NCBI GenBank assembly: GCA_023663915.1
Contig: JAMPGN010000235.1
Coordinates: forward strand, 1 to 6,103
Length of the DNA: 6,103 nucleotides
Origin: Eubacterium sp.
Lineage (GTDB): Bacteria; Bacillota_A; Clostridia; Lachnospirales; Lachnospiraceae
Reading direction: 5' to 3'
The notes under the pieces are model-generated. The model searched no databases, was not told where the DNA came from, and saw nothing but the letters and a program-made list of their open reading frames with translations. This document shows, piece by piece, positions 5,871 to 6,103 of the stretch. Position 1 is the first letter of the stretch. Each line of letters starts with the position of its first letter. The position numbers were made by a program, and so were the translations under genes.

Positions 5871-5943
5871 AGCTGGAAAAGGGACTTGAACCCTCGACCT
5901 ACTGATTACGAATCAGTTGCGCTACCGACTGCGCTATTCCAGC
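5871..5943 (-). tRNA. tRNA-Thr (anticodon CGT)
   Basis: The 73 nt cloverleaf is complete: acceptor stem GCTGGAA/TTCCAGC (5937-5943 with 5872-5878), D-stem GCGC/GCGC, anticodon stem ACTGA/TCAGT with loop TTCGTAA, and T-arm GAGGG/CCCTT around TTCAAGT. The anticodon CGT (5908-5910 on the minus strand) reads ACG threonine codons, and the loop sequence is the same as in other tRNA-Thr(CGT). The discriminator base is T (5871). The 3' CCA is not encoded and must be added by the CCA-adding enzyme. It is a single tRNA gene with its own promoter and terminator. Confidence 0.97.
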
Positions 5944-5963
5944 ATGTTCCTGCAACAAAGGTT

Positions 5964-5992
5964 ATTATACTTGCTTATCGCCAATTTTGCAA
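5964..5992 (-). promoter_or_regulatory. tRNA-Thr promoter
   Basis: On the minus strand TTGCAA (5987-5992) and a perfect TATAAT (5964-5969) are 17 bp apart. Transcription would begin near 5957, giving a 5' leader of about 14 nt removed by RNase P. Confidence 0.85.
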
Positions 5993-5997
5993 GTATA
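5966..5997. repeat. Perfect 9 bp dyad over the tRNA-Thr promoter
   Basis: TATACTTGC (5966-5974) and GCAAGTATA (5989-5997) are exact inverted copies around a 14 bp spacer. The arms overlap the -10 and -35 hexamers of the tRNA promoter. The dyad may be a protein-binding site, or may arise because the TTGCAA -35 is itself palindromic. No T-tract fits it as a terminator for any nearby gene. Confidence 0.5.
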
Positions 5998-6031
5998 TTT
6001 TTAAATCTTCTTAGATTTTTAGATTGCTAAG

Positions 6032-6103
6032 ATTCAGGGGTCAAAAGATCTATCGTATAAGTTGTGAAGGCAGATTGCACAAAAAGTTCTCTTGTGTCGG
6101 GTT
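6032..6103 (+). repeat. Hairpin repeat element, copy 2 (cut by right edge)
   Basis: This has the same orientation as copy 1. Bases 6050-6084 match 2431-2465 at 32 of 35 positions, and 6032-6050 match 2413-2431 at 14 of 19 with no gaps. The tip TTGTG (6062-6066) with CACAA (6078-6082) is intact. The loop-proximal stem (6042-6051 with 6085-6094) keeps 8 of 10 pairs, although several bases differ from copy 1. The outer arm pairs poorly and may be degenerate or continue past the window. It lies upstream of the tRNA-Thr promoter, transcribed away from it. Confidence 0.65.

Noticed and set aside
5700..6014. 104-codon plus-strand open frame
   Set aside because: It runs antisense through the hypothetical gene's start, the terminator and the whole tRNA-Thr gene and its promoter, so it cannot be a normal gene.
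6003..6020. AAATCT/AGATTT hairpin near the right edge
   Set aside because: The stem is six A/T-rich pairs with only two T after it, in very AT-rich DNA. It is too weak to call a terminator and no gene ends there.
1..6103. CRISPR array, insertion sequence, phage or toxin-antitoxin system
   Set aside because: There are no regularly spaced repeats, no transposase or integrase, and no paired small ORFs. The only repeats are the two hairpin copies and short promoter motifs.

Overview
The window reads as chromosomal DNA from an anaerobic, low-to-mid GC Firmicute, most likely a Clostridia/Lachnospiraceae-type gut bacterium. The reasons are a class III (oxygen-sensitive) ribonucleotide reductase, strong AGGAGG-type ribosome binding sites, sigma-A type promoters and intrinsic terminators with T-tracts. 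The family assignment is inferred from protein style, not from any search.

Layout, left to right: (1) the 5' part of argH on the minus strand, running off the left edge, with a clear promoter at 596-624. (2) A divergent plus-strand pair, an ABC ATPase and an inner-membrane permease of the nitrate/sulfonate/taurine/thiamine-precursor type, overlapping by 29 bp, with no substrate-binding protein gene visible. (3) A 250 bp convergent intergenic region (2313-2562) holding a weak terminator for the ABC pair, a large imperfect hairpin repeat (copy 1), and the terminator of the opposing operon. (4) The minus-strand operon nrdD-nrdG (anaerobic ribonucleotide reductase and its radical-SAM activase, 15 bp apart). 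Its promoter overlaps two well-formed NrdR boxes, and its -35 hexamer lies in the loop of the terminator of the gene upstream. (5) A minus-strand gene for a 119 aa protein I do not recognise. (6) A minus-strand tRNA-Thr(CGT) with a consensus promoter and a strong terminator. (7) At the right edge, a second copy of the hairpin repeat, cut by the window end.

Functionally, NrdG uses S-adenosylmethionine and an iron-sulfur cluster to place a glycyl radical on NrdD, which then reduces ribonucleotides to deoxyribonucleotides under anoxia. NrdR presumably represses the operon when dNTP/ATP is high. The ABC pair and ArgH are unrelated housekeeping or transport functions.

The gene content is ordinary. 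The least explained feature is the repeat at 2405-2491 and 6032-6103. Its apical part is nearly identical in both copies (32 of 35 bases), while the stem arms differ, in part by compensatory changes. The stem of copy 1 is continuous only if G-U pairs are allowed on the plus strand. This suggests an element that works as a folded RNA, or a small mobile element, of a kind I do not recognise.
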